Source of the DNA: CAVPPA01 sp050730755
GTDB taxonomy: Bacteria > Patescibacteriota > Saccharimonadia > Saccharimonadales > UBA4665
DNA length: 26,428 bases
NCBI GenBank assembly: GCA_050730755.1
Contig: JBOHNR010000010.1
Location: 1-26,428 of the forward strand
Direction of reading: 5' to 3'
The first letter of the stretch is position 1. Each line of letters opens with the position of its first letter. The notes below the pieces were generated by a model. It was not told the origin of the DNA. It made no database searches and saw nothing but the letters and a program-made list of their open reading frames with translations. The translations under genes were made by a program, and so were the position numbers. Below are positions 14,080 through 21,444 of the stretch, piece after piece.

Positions 14080-14472
14080 TTATCCAAGTATAGTGGACAC
14101 TAACAAATTTACTAGCCCGACAACCATTCCTGCAAATATTGCCACCCAAAAACTAGTAAAATGTAGCGAAGGATAAAACTCGCTGGTCAGAAATACAGTC
14201 AGCCCATTAATGACAATCATAAACAGCCCAAGCGATAAAAAAATTGCTGGCAGAGATATCAAAATTAGAAAAGGTTTAAGTAAAGTATTAATAATTGCCA
14301 GAACAACACCAGCAACTACGATTACTCCTAAACTATTCTCGTAACTGAGTCGACCACCTAAAAGCCCAGCGGCAATCCATAGACCAAGACTGCTAACAAC
14401 CCAACGGATAAGGAAACGAATTATCAAGTGCGCCACGATTATTATTGTAAATAGGTTATGTCTATCAGGCAA
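14080..14472 (-). CDS. Small four-helix membrane protein, phage-holin-4/YvlD family
   Basis: The 130-aa protein is almost wholly hydrophobic with about four helices (about 16-38, 46-66, 70-95 and 107-129). The order of motifs (GLWIAAGLLGG, then LGVIVVAGVVLAIINTLLKPFLILISLPAIF in two parts, then GLFMIVINGLTVFLTS) matches the PF04020 family, to which Bacillus YvlD belongs. The function of this family is unknown; holin activity is not implied. The longest frame starts with TTG at 14472. A GTG at 14436 (before AHLIIRFLIRW) fits the family N-terminus better, and no ribosome binding site settles it. It sits between pepP (12 nt) and secG (5 nt) in one operon. Confidence 0.82.
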   Translation of the reverse strand: MPDRHNLFTIIIVAHLIIRFLIRWVVSSLGLWIAAGLLGGRLSYENSLGVIVVAGVVLAIINTLLKPFLILISLPAIFLSLGLFMIVINGLTVFLTSEFYPSLHFTSFWVAIFAGMVVGLVNLLVSTILG

Positions 14473-14484
14473 GCTAGTCGTCGA

Positions 14485-15720
14485 TTAAACAAGGCTATGG
14501 GATAGAAAGTCACTTAAAACTTGATTACCTTCGGTAGTTATCAACACGTCATCCTCAATGCGAATCCCGATAGACTCTTGTTTAATATATATCCCAGGCT
14601 CAACTGTTATAACCATGCCTGCTTGCAGCGGTTGATCGTATGATCCAATATCGTGAGCATTTAGTCCAAGAAAATGGGAGATTGCATGTGGCGTAAATCG
14701 GTGAACAGCTTCACGACTAATATTCTTTATAAGTCCCAACGATTGGAGTTGCTTGCCTAAAAACTTCTCAACTTGTCGCTCGTAATCTTTCAGCATAACT
14801 CCAGGACGAAGAAGCGATAGGGCAAAAATTTGTGTCTCTAGAACAGCTTTATAGACAGACTTTTGGCGCTGGCTAGGGTTACTTAAACTTATGGTTCGAG
14901 TTATATCAGCAGCGTAATGATCGTAGTTTGCTCCAACATCACAAAGCATCAAGTCGCCTTTAGAAAGGGTGCTACTATTTTGCACATTATGGAGCGTGCA
15001 GGCCCGTTCACCACTGGCAATTATTGGTGCAAAAGCGTGACCGCCAGCTCCTTGTCGCCGGAAATCGCGGTTTAGTTCGGCCTCAATTTCATATTCGTAT
15101 TTAAATTTACCTTGACGAGCCAACTGAAAAATCTTGCTTAAGCTGACTGAAGTAATATCTATTGCGGACTGGATGGCCTGAATTTCAAGTGATTGTTTAA
15201 TCGCCCGCAACTGGATCATATTTTGGCTAACATCAAGTAGTTTCAGCTTTGGGTTATGTGACTTAAAACTATTGATCAATCTTTGTCGAGCCGGGTTAGT
15301 ATACATACCTAGAAGTTCTATATAATCCGGTGCGGACCCGAGTGTTGCCACATGTTGATTTATAATAAGTTGTGGTTTTAACCGTTCCCACCCCTTTTCA
15401 GATTCAAGAATATCCTTAACACCTGATACAAATAGTAGTTCGCTTTCATTAATCATGCCATCAAATGCCATTCTCGAATCTTCTCGTTTCGGAACAATTA
15501 AATATTCGCCATCTTTATCGAAAACCAGTAAGATATCCGGCTCATCACAACCTGTTAGATACCAAAAACTTGCATCTTGGCAGAACGGAAAGCTAGTGTC
15601 TCCACCACGCTGCAAAAGACCGTTAGCAGTTAAAACAATTAAAGTCTCCTCAGGCAACGATTTTTTAAGCCTGGCCCGGTTAGCGCTGAAAAATTTACTA
15701 CTAAATCTTTTATTTATCAT
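14485..15720 (-). CDS. pepP: Xaa-Pro aminopeptidase (M24B)
   Basis: The 411-aa enzyme removes N-terminal residues preceding proline. The N-terminal AMP_N domain (about 5-130) shows FPFCQDASFWYLTG, and the C-terminal pita-bread domain (about 175-405) has the five dimetal ligands: Asp261 (CDVGANYD), Asp272 (AADITRT), His349 (HAISHFLGL), Glu374 (VEPGIY) and Glu389 (RIEDDV). Length matches bacterial PepP. The gene has its own promoter and is the first of a chain (YvlD-like, secG, binding protein) with gaps of at most 25 nt. A cytoplasmic peptidase with a peptide-type binding protein in one operon suggests use of scavenged peptides, which is inference. Confidence 0.94.
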   Translation of the reverse strand: MINKRFSSKFFSANRARLKKSLPEETLIVLTANGLLQRGGDTSFPFCQDASFWYLTGCDEPDILLVFDKDGEYLIVPKREDSRMAFDGMINESELLFVSGVKDILESEKGWERLKPQLIINQHVATLGSAPDYIELLGMYTNPARQRLINSFKSHNPKLKLLDVSQNMIQLRAIKQSLEIQAIQSAIDITSVSLSKIFQLARQGKFKYEYEIEAELNRDFRRQGAGGHAFAPIIASGERACTLHNVQNSSTLSKGDLMLCDVGANYDHYAADITRTISLSNPSQRQKSVYKAVLETQIFALSLLRPGVMLKDYERQVEKFLGKQLQSLGLIKNISREAVHRFTPHAISHFLGLNAHDIGSYDQPLQAGMVITVEPGIYIKQESIGIRIEDDVLITTEGNQVLSDFLSHSLV

Positions 15721-15737
15721 AGTCGTCCAAAAAACTC

Positions 15738-15767
15738 AGTATAGACTCATTCAAAGACATCAGGCAA
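15738..15767 (-). promoter_or_regulatory. Promoter of the pepP - YvlD - secG - binding protein operon
   Basis: On the minus strand TTGCCT (15767-15762) and TATACT (15743-15738) are 18 nt apart, 17 nt before the pepP ATG. A GGA nearby may act as a short ribosome binding site. Confidence 0.5.
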
Positions 15768-15818
15768 TTTCTTAAGTGATAATAGTTTATGATCGATATT
15801 ATGTGTCATTACATAAGC

Positions 15819-16400
15819 TCAACGACTTAGGTGTTGCTGGATAAAGGTCATCAATTGATTGTAGTGACTGGCGAACAACCAGATGTCTAAAATCAATAAC
15901 GCTGGAAAAATTATTAGCGTTTCGACATATTTACCGGTTGTTATTCTTAATCTATGAACTGGCGGTAAACCAAACTTAATAGGCACTGGAAGGAGCCATG
16001 GGACGCCTTCTTTGGTAAACGTATCCATTAAAAGATGGGAGATCATACCAATCAAAAAGGCATACCAAACGAGCGTTATATTAATACTAAGCATCAGCGG
16101 GTGCAAGAAATATAGCAAAAGGTCAGTTAAGACCCCGAAAAGTAAAATCCCCAGCAACGAGTGACTTAAAAATCTATGGCCGCCGAGCATTTTAGCAAAT
16201 ATTTTCCCGACGAAGTTGCCACTGGGCAGATTTCGCCAAAAAGGCGCGGTTGGTTGATCAATGTCTGGCGCAATACCGCCTATTTGATTTGCCAATATAG
16301 CCAACAGTGCTGTTCCTAGGGTAACTGATTGTATAGGTACGACTACCAACACTAGCCCAAGCGCTGTAATAGCTCCAAGATCATGAGTTCGTGCTGTCAT
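15819..16400 (-). CDS. YdjM-like membrane-bound metal-dependent hydrolase (PF04307)
   Basis: The 193-aa protein has about four helices and the polar motifs of the YdjM family: GGIAPDIDQ (about 41-49), GGHRFLSHS (about 73-81), and GMISHLLMDTFTKEGVPWL (about 117-135). The conserved His and Asp residues may bind a metal, and the family is annotated as a putative inner-membrane hydrolase, with E. coli YdjM under LexA control. Its substrate is unknown. The ATG has no ribosome binding site. A TACAAT box ends ten bases upstream, which suggests a leaderless message. uvrC lies 24 nt upstream on the same strand, so read-through from uvrC is also possible. Confidence 0.88.
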   Translation of the reverse strand: MTARTHDLGAITALGLVLVVVPIQSVTLGTALLAILANQIGGIAPDIDQPTAPFWRNLPSGNFVGKIFAKMLGGHRFLSHSLLGILLFGVLTDLLLYFLHPLMLSINITLVWYAFLIGMISHLLMDTFTKEGVPWLLPVPIKFGLPPVHRLRITTGKYVETLIIFPALLILDIWLFASHYNQLMTFIQQHLSR

Positions 16401-16410
16401 AGTCCCATCT

Positions 16411-16416
16411 ATTGTA
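16411..16416 (-). promoter_or_regulatory. -10 box before the YdjM-like gene
   Basis: TACAAT (16416-16411, minus strand) sits in the 24-nt gap after uvrC and ends ten bases before ATG 16400. Confidence 0.4.
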
Positions 16417-16424
16417 CTATTTTG

Positions 16425-17924
16425 TTATGTTTTACTTTTCAAATAAAGAAGTATGATAGCCGTCTTCTTCCTACCAACGATAGCATTTAGCTGAGCTTGG
16501 TTGAATTGTGTTAAGTTTCGCCAAGAGCCAAATTCTTTTAGGAGCTTCTTGCGGGTAACTGGCCCGATGCCTGGTATTTCGTCAATTAAACTAGCTGTCT
16601 GGCGTTTTGATTTTAGAACTGAATGATAACTAACGGCAAAACGATGCGATTCGTCTCTAATTCGTTGGAGAAGTTTAATTAGATTAGAACTGTGCGGTAC
16701 ATTAACAACTATAAAGTCGCTACTATCTGCCGAGAAACCGCCAAGTTTATTTAGTACATTCAAATTAAGCTTAACACTGGAATTTGCCTTTTGAATTACA
16801 ATTTGCTCTTCACGTTTAGCTAAGCCTATAAAAGGGATATGTTGATATCCAGCTGCATCACGGGCTTTTATAGCGGCATCAAGTTGACCTTTACCGCCAT
16901 CGATCAAAACTAATTGAGGTTTGCCCCAAGCTTTAACATTTTTATCAGACAATCGGCGCCAAATTGTTTCGTACATATTATCGAAGTCATTATTTTGTTC
17001 TTTTCTTGTTTTAAATTTCCTATATTCACTTTTGTTACTCACTCCATTCGTGAAGGTTACCATACTGGCTACTACATCTGTGCCTTGCATATGACTAATG
17101 TCATAGCCCTCAATTCTTTTAGGGGCAACCGATAAACTTAACAAGCTAACTATTTCATTAAGAGCGTGGTCTTTATTTATATCTAAAAATTCTTTATCGC
17201 TAAATATTACTTGACTAGTTAAGTTTTTTAGAGCAAACAGTTGATTGCGAAGTTTTGCGGCTTTTTCAAAGTCTTCTTTCTTAGCAGCAACATGCATTTC
17301 TTTTTCCAGTTCTTTTTCAATTGTTCTTCGTTTGCCCTGAATGACGGCTATTAATTTTCGCAAGTTAGCTCTATATTCTTTTAAACTGGTTCTACCTTCC
17401 TCTAGCCCTGGATCAAGTCCAAGATGGTAAAACAAACTAACACGTTTTTGTCCGAGAATGCGGTGATTAGCAAAAGGAAATACCCGACGTAAGGCTTTAA
17501 GTGCTTGGCGGATGCTTGCAGCGTTTAAATACGGACCGAAATACTTTGCGCCATCATCAAGTGGTCGCCTTGTCGTACTAACAGTCGGGAAATCAGTATT
17601 GTAATCAATCCGTATGTAGACCAAAGACTTATCGTCACGAAGTAAAATATTATAGCGGGGCATATATCGGCGAATCATTTCTGCCTCTAAAAATAGAGCC
17701 TCAATCTCGCTATCTACTTCCATCCAATCAGTATCTGCTATCTCACTAATGAGGGCTCTAGTTTTAGGGTCCCGTGTTTGTGAATGCTGGAAATATTGCC
17801 GGACCCGGTTCCGTAAAACTGCGGCTTTACCTACGTAAATAATCTCGCCTTTTAAATCTTTATGAAAATAGACTCCTGGCGAGGACGGCAATGCAGCTAA
17901 CTTTTGATTTATCTCACTAGTCAT
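16425..17924 (-). CDS. uvrC: UvrABC system protein C, short and cysteine-free
   Basis: The 499-aa nuclease makes both incisions in nucleotide excision repair. The GIY-YIG domain (about 10-90) has GVYFHK, YVGKA and the catalytic Glu80 (LEAEMIRRYMPRYN). The UVR domain (about 202-236) would bind UvrB. The RNase H-like domain has Asp275 (GYDISHMQG), Asp342 (LIDGGKGQL) and His427 (RDESHRFA), and a paired HhH DNA-binding region ends the protein (about 445-495, IPGIGPVTRKKLL). It is about 110 residues shorter than E. coli UvrC. It contains no cysteine at all: the four positions of the UvrC [4Fe-4S] motif (about 150-176) are replaced, with FPFANH and SLFYHLGLDPGLEE. Both active sites otherwise look complete. 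ATG 17924 lies nine bases after TATAAT with no ribosome binding site. Confidence 0.95.
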   Translation of the reverse strand: MTSEINQKLAALPSSPGVYFHKDLKGEIIYVGKAAVLRNRVRQYFQHSQTRDPKTRALISEIADTDWMEVDSEIEALFLEAEMIRRYMPRYNILLRDDKSLVYIRIDYNTDFPTVSTTRRPLDDGAKYFGPYLNAASIRQALKALRRVFPFANHRILGQKRVSLFYHLGLDPGLEEGRTSLKEYRANLRKLIAVIQGKRRTIEKELEKEMHVAAKKEDFEKAAKLRNQLFALKNLTSQVIFSDKEFLDINKDHALNEIVSLLSLSVAPKRIEGYDISHMQGTDVVASMVTFTNGVSNKSEYRKFKTRKEQNNDFDNMYETIWRRLSDKNVKAWGKPQLVLIDGGKGQLDAAIKARDAAGYQHIPFIGLAKREEQIVIQKANSSVKLNLNVLNKLGGFSADSSDFIVVNVPHSSNLIKLLQRIRDESHRFAVSYHSVLKSKRQTASLIDEIPGIGPVTRKKLLKEFGSWRNLTQFNQAQLNAIVGRKKTAIILLYLKSKT

Positions 17925-17933
17925 AACATATTT

Positions 17934-17939
17934 ATTATA
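17934..17939 (-). promoter_or_regulatory. -10 box of uvrC, possible leaderless start
   Basis: A perfect TATAAT (17939-17934, minus strand) ends nine bases before the uvrC ATG. The -35 region is poor. Confidence 0.5.
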
Positions 17940-17961
17940 ACTGCACCTAGAAGACAGTTGG

Positions 17962-18822
17962 CTAAGCCGTTGACACTAACGCTTGTTGACAAACCCCAGA
18001 ACATGTCGATCTTTGTTCAAAACAGTCTTTGCATAATAGTACTAAGCGATTGCAGCTTAAATTAGCACAATTTTGATAGTCGCTTGTTTTTGCGCTACAG
18101 CGGCTACACTTACCGATATCCATAGAATGGCGGCTAAAGGCCAAATTCATGCGTCTGTCAAAAACATAGCATTTGCCTTCCCAAAAACCGTCATCGCCAT
18201 AACGCTCACCATAACTTACAATCCCGCCATCGAGGTGATAGACATTTTCGAAGCCTTTGTGTTTCATATAGGCACTTAGATACTCACAACGTATGTCGCC
18301 TGTACAGTAAGTCAAAACCGGTTTATTTTTTGATAATTTTTTAATTTCATTTTTTATTTCCTTAAAAACTTTGATCTGTGGCTTAATAGATGATTTGAAA
18401 GCTCCTATATCAGACTCAAAATCATTACGGACGTCAAGGACAGTTACGTCGGGGTGCTTTTTCAGATAATCGTGCCAAGCTTCGGGACTAAGCGGCGTTC
18501 CTCTATCAAACACATCAAATGTTTCAGACGGCGCTAACGTCACTAATTCCTTGCGAACTTTAATACTAAGGCGCGGGAAGTCTTCCCTACTACCATTACT
18601 CCATTTATATGCGGTATCTTTAAATTCAATTGTTTGATTCATGGACTTTATATATGTTTTGAGCTCTCTCGGCTCGCCGCCGAGAGTACCGTTGATACCG
18701 TGATCGGCAATAATAACCCGCCCCATAAGATGCAAACGAAGGCATAATTCACGTTGCCATCGCATAGTCATCTGAGGCTCAGTCAGAGGGTAAAACTTAT
18801 AAAATAAAATAATTTTTTGCAT
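17962..18822 (-). CDS. trhO: tRNA uridine(34) hydroxylase TrhO (rhodanese-like)
   Basis: The 286-aa protein belongs to the YceA/TrhO family, which makes 5-hydroxyuridine at the wobble position of some tRNAs in an oxygen-dependent way. The N-terminal domain (about 1-95) contains GRVIIADHGINGTLGG. The rhodanese domain (about 110-215) has VLDVRNDFES and the active loop CTGDIRC, with Cys173 the likely nucleophile position; the usual loop is CTGGIRC. The C-terminal tail (about 225-280) is a zinc-type region with many cysteines (CSRC, then CANLSC, LCKDC, CSGVC). The frame can start with TTG at 18831, but ATG 18822 gives the normal family N-terminus. It follows an unknown tail-anchored gene by 34 nt and is probably co-transcribed with it. 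Confidence 0.92.
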   Translation of the reverse strand: MQKIILFYKFYPLTEPQMTMRWQRELCLRLHLMGRVIIADHGINGTLGGEPRELKTYIKSMNQTIEFKDTAYKWSNGSREDFPRLSIKVRKELVTLAPSETFDVFDRGTPLSPEAWHDYLKKHPDVTVLDVRNDFESDIGAFKSSIKPQIKVFKEIKNEIKKLSKNKPVLTYCTGDIRCEYLSAYMKHKGFENVYHLDGGIVSYGERYGDDGFWEGKCYVFDRRMNLAFSRHSMDIGKCSRCSAKTSDYQNCANLSCNRLVLLCKDCFEQRSTCSGVCQQALVSTA

Positions 18823-18856
18823 TCTGTTCAATTTTCTATCATTTGAAGTATTGAAA

Positions 18857-19492
18857 TTATTTTCGTGTCAAAAGCAAGACGAGTACTAAAACCAATAATA
18901 CAATCGAGGCGGCTATATTTGCCCTAATTAAGATCGACCGAGTTTTACTTCTTGTAGATGATTTAGATGGTGCGTCTGGAGTTGTTACATCTTCTGAGTC
19001 TAATCTATCATCTTTAAGCTTGGCTATATCTCCAGGCTTCGGTTCGTACTTTTTTACTTTTTCACTTAAAATCTGGCCTGACCTGATAGGTCGATCACGC
19101 AATTGTGGATCTAGTTCAAAACCAATTTCTTTGATAAGCAACTCCTCAGCTAGGATGCGACGAACGTCACCGCCTCCTTGATAGGCGACAACTGCTCGCC
19201 TGAGACCTCGCTCGCTAATCAGTTTCGTCTCAAAAACTTTACGTAAGGTTGTATCACCAACGGTAATTTTTTCACTAGTTTCAAGCAGTGCCGACAGGTT
19301 TAAGGCAGCTTCTGGAGAGGTGTGTTTTAGTCTTGGTATTGCTTCAGAATGAGTCCCAGTCGCTTTAAGGGTCAAAAATCCTAAGCGGTCAGGAGATTGA
19401 ACTGCCTGTGTTTTGGTAGTTTCGTGTTTTTCAGGTTGCAATGAATTGGCTTGTTCGCGTACCAACTTATTTATATCCGTTTCACTGCTCAT
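18857..19492 (-). CDS. Hypothetical tail-anchored membrane protein
   Basis: The 211-aa protein was not recognised. It has a polar, probably flexible N-terminal part (1-70), a denser central region (about 70-140, with GDTTLRKVFETKLISERG, VVAYQGGGDVRRILAEELL and ELDPQLRDRPI) that looks like a small folded domain, a charged linker (145-185, Pro/Asp/Lys-rich), and a single C-terminal membrane helix (about 191-208) followed by TRK. With no N-terminal signal, this topology would leave nearly all of it in the cytoplasm, tethered by its tail. It lies between rplY (71 nt upstream) and trhO (34 nt downstream) on the same strand. The intervening 19493-19563 has a short palindrome (ACATG-5 nt-CATGT) but no clear promoter. 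Confidence 0.75.
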   Translation of the reverse strand: MSSETDINKLVREQANSLQPEKHETTKTQAVQSPDRLGFLTLKATGTHSEAIPRLKHTSPEAALNLSALLETSEKITVGDTTLRKVFETKLISERGLRRAVVAYQGGGDVRRILAEELLIKEIGFELDPQLRDRPIRSGQILSEKVKKYEPKPGDIAKLKDDRLDSEDVTTPDAPSKSSTRSKTRSILIRANIAASIVLLVLVLVLLLTRK

Positions 19493-19563
19493 AATATTAA
19501 CATGCTAATCATGTATTTCTCGGCCAAGACTCATTTATGTGGAATTTATTTGCAACTTAAAAG

Positions 19564-20310
19564 CTACTCATTTTCCAGTTTGTGAGCTTGAGAGGCATCT
19601 TCTTTTTCGTTCTTGGCGCCCGAATTGTTTTCATCATCTTGTGTTTCTCCTTCCGCACTCTCAGTGATCTCAGAAGGAATCTCTTCAGCGTCTTCAGGTT
19701 CAGCTGTACCACCAGCAGCATCGTTAGCCGCTGCTAGAGCGCTTGGCTCATAGACAGTTGCAATGACATGTTCAGGTTCAGTTATTAATTCGACACCTTC
19801 AGGGATAATTAGATCGGAAACACTGACTTGGTCACCTATCTCAATTAGTCTTTCGGCATCGTACTCAAGAACGTCTGGCAACTTATCTGGTATAGCCTTA
19901 ATCTCTATAACCGGTAGTTGTTCAAGTACAATTAGACCGCTTCGCTCGGCTGGGCTTGCTTCGTTATCCTCACTATAACGAGGACGGACTGGAACTTCGG
20001 CTTCAACTTTCTGATCTTTATCAACGGCATTAAAAACGACATGTGATAATTGATTTTTTCTAGGCTCAAAAGTTACTGTTTTAATAAGTGCCGTATATTT
20101 ATTTTGGCCGGCGGTTAGATCAATCGGATGATGCTTACCAGCCTTTTGATATATTCGATAAAGATCAAGATAAGGGGCTTGGACAATTACCGATTCTTTG
20201 CCGTGATCATGTATCACAGCCGGCGTTTTACCTTGGTTACGGAGATGCTTAACAGCCTTACCGGTTACGGTGCGTAGCTCAAGTTCCAAACTAATACTGT
20301 CATCAGCCAT
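19564..20310 (-). CDS. rplY: 50S ribosomal protein L25 (CTC/TL5 form)
   Basis: The 248-aa protein is the long, two-domain form of bL25, which binds 5S rRNA in the large subunit. The N-terminal domain (about 4-95) has GKAVKHLRNQGKTPAVIH and a run ending in HVVFNAVDKDQKVEAEVPV, as in L25. The second TL5-type beta domain (about 96-190) contains GLIVLEQLPVIEI and IPDKLPDVLEYD. The last 55 residues are very acidic and probably disordered, which is common for CTC proteins. ATG 20310 lies close behind a GATAAT box, and no ribosome binding site is obvious. The gene is divergent from dedA across an 89-nt gap. Confidence 0.93.
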   Translation of the reverse strand: MADDSISLELELRTVTGKAVKHLRNQGKTPAVIHDHGKESVIVQAPYLDLYRIYQKAGKHHPIDLTAGQNKYTALIKTVTFEPRKNQLSHVVFNAVDKDQKVEAEVPVRPRYSEDNEASPAERSGLIVLEQLPVIEIKAIPDKLPDVLEYDAERLIEIGDQVSVSDLIIPEGVELITEPEHVIATVYEPSALAAANDAAGGTAEPEDAEEIPSEITESAEGETQDDENNSGAKNEKEDASQAHKLENE

Positions 20311-20399
20311 ATGTGATTCTTTACATTATCTCTAAGTTATCTTTTAATTGTATCATTTTTGTTGGACGAAGGCATCATAAGCAGATAGGATACTATAAT

Positions 20400-21029
20400 A
20401 TGTTTAATATAAATCACCTCAGTCAGGCTAGCAGCTTATTGGTTATAGCAGCTGTAATCTTTGCTGAATCAGGCATGATGGTTGGATTTTTCTTTCCCGG
20501 CGACACGCTGCTTTTTAGCGCTGGAATTTTGGCGGCCAGTGGCAAATTATCATTAGGTTTAACAATATTTGTCATCGCCTTAGCGGCTATCCTTGGTGAT
20601 AATGTCGGTTACCATATCGGAAGTAGCTTTGGGTATCATCTGTTTAATAGACCTGATGGCCTAATTTTTCGGCGTGAATACATAAAAAAAGCTGAGATAT
20701 TTTATAAAAAATACGGTAGTCAGACTATGTTACTCGCTCATTTCGTACCAGTAGTTCGGACTTTCGTACCGGTGACAGCCGGCGCCGGTCAAATGCCATT
20801 GTTTAGGTTCATGCTATTCGACGCTATCGGCGATACCGCCTGGGCAATTTTAATTACTTGTTTAGGTTACTTCGTTGGCAGTCGGATCCCTGGTATTAAA
20901 GGTTATATTGATCCGGTTCTAATAATAATTGTTTTAGCTTTCGTAGCACCGACGCTGTATCACATCCTTAAGGATCAAAAAATCCGACAAGCAATTAGTC
21001 GGCAGCTTAAGAAATTTTTACGTCAGTAA
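20400..21029 (+). CDS. DedA family membrane protein
   Basis: The 209-aa protein is a DedA/VTT (SNARE-associated) membrane protein. Members flip lipids such as undecaprenyl phosphate or phosphatidylethanolamine, or affect proton-motive force. Family motifs are FAESGMMVGFFFPGDTLLFSAG (split across about 21-42), GDNVGYHIGSSFG (about 66-78), and HFVPVVRTFVPVTAGAGQM (about 114-132), with the conserved F-x-R-x-x-P-type core here as VRTFVP. Several helices and re-entrant loops follow, and the C-terminus is basic. The frame extends upstream to 20313, but ATG 20400 fits the family N-terminus and has AGGA at 20387-20390. The gene is convergent with the small gene at 21037, seven bases away. Confidence 0.92.
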   Translation: MFNINHLSQASSLLVIAAVIFAESGMMVGFFFPGDTLLFSAGILAASGKLSLGLTIFVIALAAILGDNVGYHIGSSFGYHLFNRPDGLIFRREYIKKAEIFYKKYGSQTMLLAHFVPVVRTFVPVTAGAGQMPLFRFMLFDAIGDTAWAILITCLGYFVGSRIPGIKGYIDPVLIIIVLAFVAPTLYHILKDQKIRQAISRQLKKFLRQ

Positions 21030-21036
21030 TTCAACG

Positions 21037-21441
21037 TTAGCTATTCTGGCTATGCGGCTTAAAAGAAATTCTCCTGTCCCCATCTATCATTGCACGAAGG
21101 ATATCTTTATCCTCAGCTACAAAAGCCCGATGAGTGACAAATTTGGCAGAAACCGAAAAAAAGAGATCGCGCCACTGCTGCTGCGATAATCGACTGGGAT
21201 CGATAGTGATGTTGCTATGGTTGTATAAGCCTCTAGCTAAGTTTATGGCAAAACCTGGCAGTTGTTCCGTCCCTTTATCTTCACTCCGTTTTGCATCTAT
21301 AGCTGCTGCGAATATAGCGGTAATCAAGTTTCTATCGTCTTGTACACCTGTTTCTAAGCTTGTTGCAAGAGCCTCCATAGCTTGGACATAATCAGTATCA
21401 AACGTACAATCAGTAGACTTTGGTTCAAATTCTTTAGACAT
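21037..21441 (-). CDS. Small hypothetical protein in the uvrA operon
   Basis: The 134-aa protein was not recognised. It is soluble in composition, mostly helical and mildly acidic, with no membrane segment, Cys pair or recognised motif. The N-terminal part is rich in Asp, Thr and Glu, and the central helices (about 20-50 and 58-100) include DDRNLITAIFAAAIDA and SQQQWRDLFFSVSAKF. Its ATG lies three bases after the uvrA stop, so it is expected to be made from the uvrA message. It ends seven bases from the convergent dedA gene. Whether it acts in repair is unknown. Confidence 0.7.
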   Translation of the reverse strand: MSKEFEPKSTDCTFDTDYVQAMEALATSLETGVQDDRNLITAIFAAAIDAKRSEDKGTEQLPGFAINLARGLYNHSNITIDPSRLSQQQWRDLFFSVSAKFVTHRAFVAEDKDILRAMIDGDRRISFKPHSQNS

Positions 21442-21444
21442 AAT

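Noticed and set aside
13862..14149. A 95-aa version of SecG
   Set aside because: The extra 25 residues overlap the preceding gene and do not resemble SecG; the ATG at 14074 gives a normal 70-aa SecG.
14080..14472. A phage holin, by family name
   Set aside because: PF04020 carries the word holin, but the gene lies in a housekeeping operon with pepP and secG and no phage genes are near.
20313..20399. An N-terminal extension of the DedA protein from 20313
   Set aside because: It would start at the rplY start codon region with no ribosome binding site; ATG 20400 has AGGA upstream and gives the usual DedA N-terminus.
20394..20399. A TATAAT directly before the dedA ATG as a -10 box
   Set aside because: It touches the start codon, so transcription would begin inside the gene; probably chance.
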